Assembly (NCBI GenBank): GCA_902766085.1 | Contig: CACXCH010000005.1 | Location: 1 to 5,763, forward strand | DNA from: an uncultured Eubacteriales bacterium | GTDB taxonomy: Bacteria > Bacillota > Clostridia > TANB77 > CAG-508 | Direction of reading: 5' to 3' | Length of the DNA stretch: 5,763 bases | Shown: positions 4,530-5,763 of the stretch, piece after piece | Numbering within the stretch: position 1 is the first letter of the stretch | How the letters are laid out: each line of letters opens with the position of its first letter | The notes under the pieces: model-generated | The model's database searches: none | What the model was told of the DNA's origin: nothing | Seen by the model: only the letters and a program-made list of their open reading frames with translations | Translations under genes and position numbers: made by a program

Positions 4530-5753
4530 TTACGAATAAAAAAATTCTCTAATTTTTTCTAATATCTTTTTGAAGAATTTTTCATCTGATTCTGCATCAA
4601 CATTGCTTGATACTGATTTTGCAAAAGGTCTTGATGCAATAAAATTAACCAATGCATAAGCTGTTTCGTAAGTTGGTTTCATATAATTAGCTGTTTTTTC
4701 TTTGTTAATTCTTACTGGTAGATTTAGATTATTCTTAGCAACTGTGTCGCTTTTGCTTATATTCGTAATCCCCTGTCCTGTAAGTACAACAGAATCAATG
4801 TGGCTCTTCATCTGATTTTTTACAAGTTCATTGTTAATAATTTCAAACATTTGGTCAACTCTAGCTTCAATAATTTCAACAATATGTGAGCTCATTACAA
4901 TTTTATTATCATCTTTAGCAGTATTTAGGATAACTTCATTGTCATTGTCAATAAAAGCTTTTAGTGCTAGTCCATATTGTTTTTTTAATTTTTCAGCTTC
5001 TTCATTTGAAATATTTAAAACAATTGCAATATCATTTGTAATATTCTGTCCACCAATTGGAATTGAATCAGTGTAAACAAATTTATCGTTATAGAAAATT
5101 CCAATATCAGTATTTTGTGCTCCAACATCAACAAGCATTGTGCAACCTTTTCTTTCATTATCAGTTAGGATAAGATTTTTTTCTGCTAGAGTAATTGGAA
5201 CCATCCCATCTATGCCTATATTTAATCGTTTAAAAATATTTGTAATTACTTTTATGTATTCCTTGTCAGCAAGTATTAAGTCCGCATTTAAAATGAATGA
5301 AGAACTAAATGCTCCTATTGGATTTTCAACACTCCTTCCATCATCCAATTTAAAATTTTCAGTTATAACATCTATAAGTTGCTTTCCTTCAGGTATGTTT
5401 ATATCTTTGGCATGCATTAGTGCATTTGATACATCCTTTTGTGATATTCCTGAATATTTGTCTTTAGCTTCTCTTGTAACACTATTTTGTACAATGGTTA
5501 CATATTTGCCTGGTATAGTTATATATGCTGAACCTATTTTCATATTCATTTCTTTTTCAGCATCTTTAATAGTACTTGATATTGCGTCCCCCAGCTTTGT
5601 TTCATCAATTATTTTGTCTTTTTGTATTCCATCGCTTTTTTTGGTTGTGTTACAAATGACCTCAATCTGATTAAAATTATTGACTTCGCCGACAACTAAA
5701 CTTATCTTAGATGCACCTATGTCGACTCCGACAATTATATCACCTATAGCCAA
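4530..5753 (-). CDS. ftsA: Cell division protein FtsA (actin-like membrane anchor)
   Basis: FtsA is an actin-fold ATP-binding protein that tethers FtsZ filaments to the membrane and recruits later division proteins. The 407-residue product has the phosphate-1 loop VDIGASK (10-16), an FtsA-type 1C insertion region (about 80-165), and the phosphate-2 strand LVDVGAQNTDIGIF (207-220). It also has the family element SIPIGGQNITNDIA (230-243), the helix IVEIIEARVDQMFEII (291-306) and the adenosine motif VVLTGQG (322-328). A disordered linker (about 378-390) leads to a C-terminal amphipathic helix, KFFKKILEKIREFFYS (392-407), the expected membrane-targeting sequence. The phosphate-2 and adenosine loops deviate from the usual DIGGGTTD and LTGG forms. 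The start is TTG at 5753, with GGAAG 5 nt upstream at the window edge; no ATG or GTG is available before the conserved N-terminus. It is probably part of a longer operon entering from the right. Confidence 0.96.
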   Translation of the reverse strand: MAIGDIIVGVDIGASKISLVVGEVNNFNQIEVICNTTKKSDGIQKDKIIDETKLGDAISSTIKDAEKEMNMKIGSAYITIPGKYVTIVQNSVTREAKDKYSGISQKDVSNALMHAKDINIPEGKQLIDVITENFKLDDGRSVENPIGAFSSSFILNADLILADKEYIKVITNIFKRLNIGIDGMVPITLAEKNLILTDNERKGCTMLVDVGAQNTDIGIFYNDKFVYTDSIPIGGQNITNDIAIVLNISNEEAEKLKKQYGLALKAFIDNDNEVILNTAKDDNKIVMSSHIVEIIEARVDQMFEIINNELVKNQMKSHIDSVVLTGQGITNISKSDTVAKNNLNLPVRINKEKTANYMKPTYETAYALVNFIASRPFAKSVSSNVDAESDEKFFKKILEKIREFFYS

Positions 5754-5763
5754 AGTAACTTCC

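Overview
The window is AT-rich and carries core genes of endospore formation and cell division: sigma-G, a YlmC/YmxH-family protein, SpoIIGA, pro-sigma-E, FtsZ and FtsA. This points to a low-GC, endospore-forming Firmicute, most likely a member of the Clostridia. I cannot name the genus from sequence alone. There are no RNA genes, CRISPR arrays or insertion sequences that I can support.

Layout. Plus strand, 1-386: a small zinc-ribbon/helix-turn-helix protein (85 aa, YvyF-like) with a Spo0A-box-like site upstream and a strong terminator downstream. 387-527: a regulatory intergenic stretch with a 15-nt direct repeat and a long hairpin that buries the sigG ribosome binding site. 528-1307: sigG, with a TTG start. 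1386-1623: a ylmC/ymxH-type sporulation gene that is split by a one-base frameshift. 1667-1740: an inverted pair of Spo0A boxes and a long-spacer sigma-A promoter. 1741-2607: spoIIGA, apparently without a leader or ribosome binding site. 2567-3286: sigE, overlapping the end of spoIIGA. 3294-3370: a 77-bp imperfect palindrome between convergent operons. Minus strand, 4498-3380 and 5753-4530: ftsZ and ftsA, in the order ftsA then ftsZ.

How the genes work together. FtsA anchors the FtsZ ring that builds the sporulation septum. Spo0A~P is expected to switch on spoIIGA-sigE. SpoIIGA is the membrane protease that removes the pro-peptide of sigma-E in the mother cell. Sigma-G is the late forespore factor. 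The same genes are classically collinear (ftsA-ftsZ-spoIIGA-sigE-sigG, with ylmC nearby). Here they are permuted: sigG and ylmC lie upstream of spoIIGA, and ftsAZ is inverted to converge on sigE.

This is a known developmental module rather than a wholly new system. Its most interesting content is regulatory: an SD-sequestering hairpin plus TTG start on sigG, a Spo0A-type promoter whose predicted start point is the A of the spoIIGA ATG, the broken ylmC, and the reorganised gene order.
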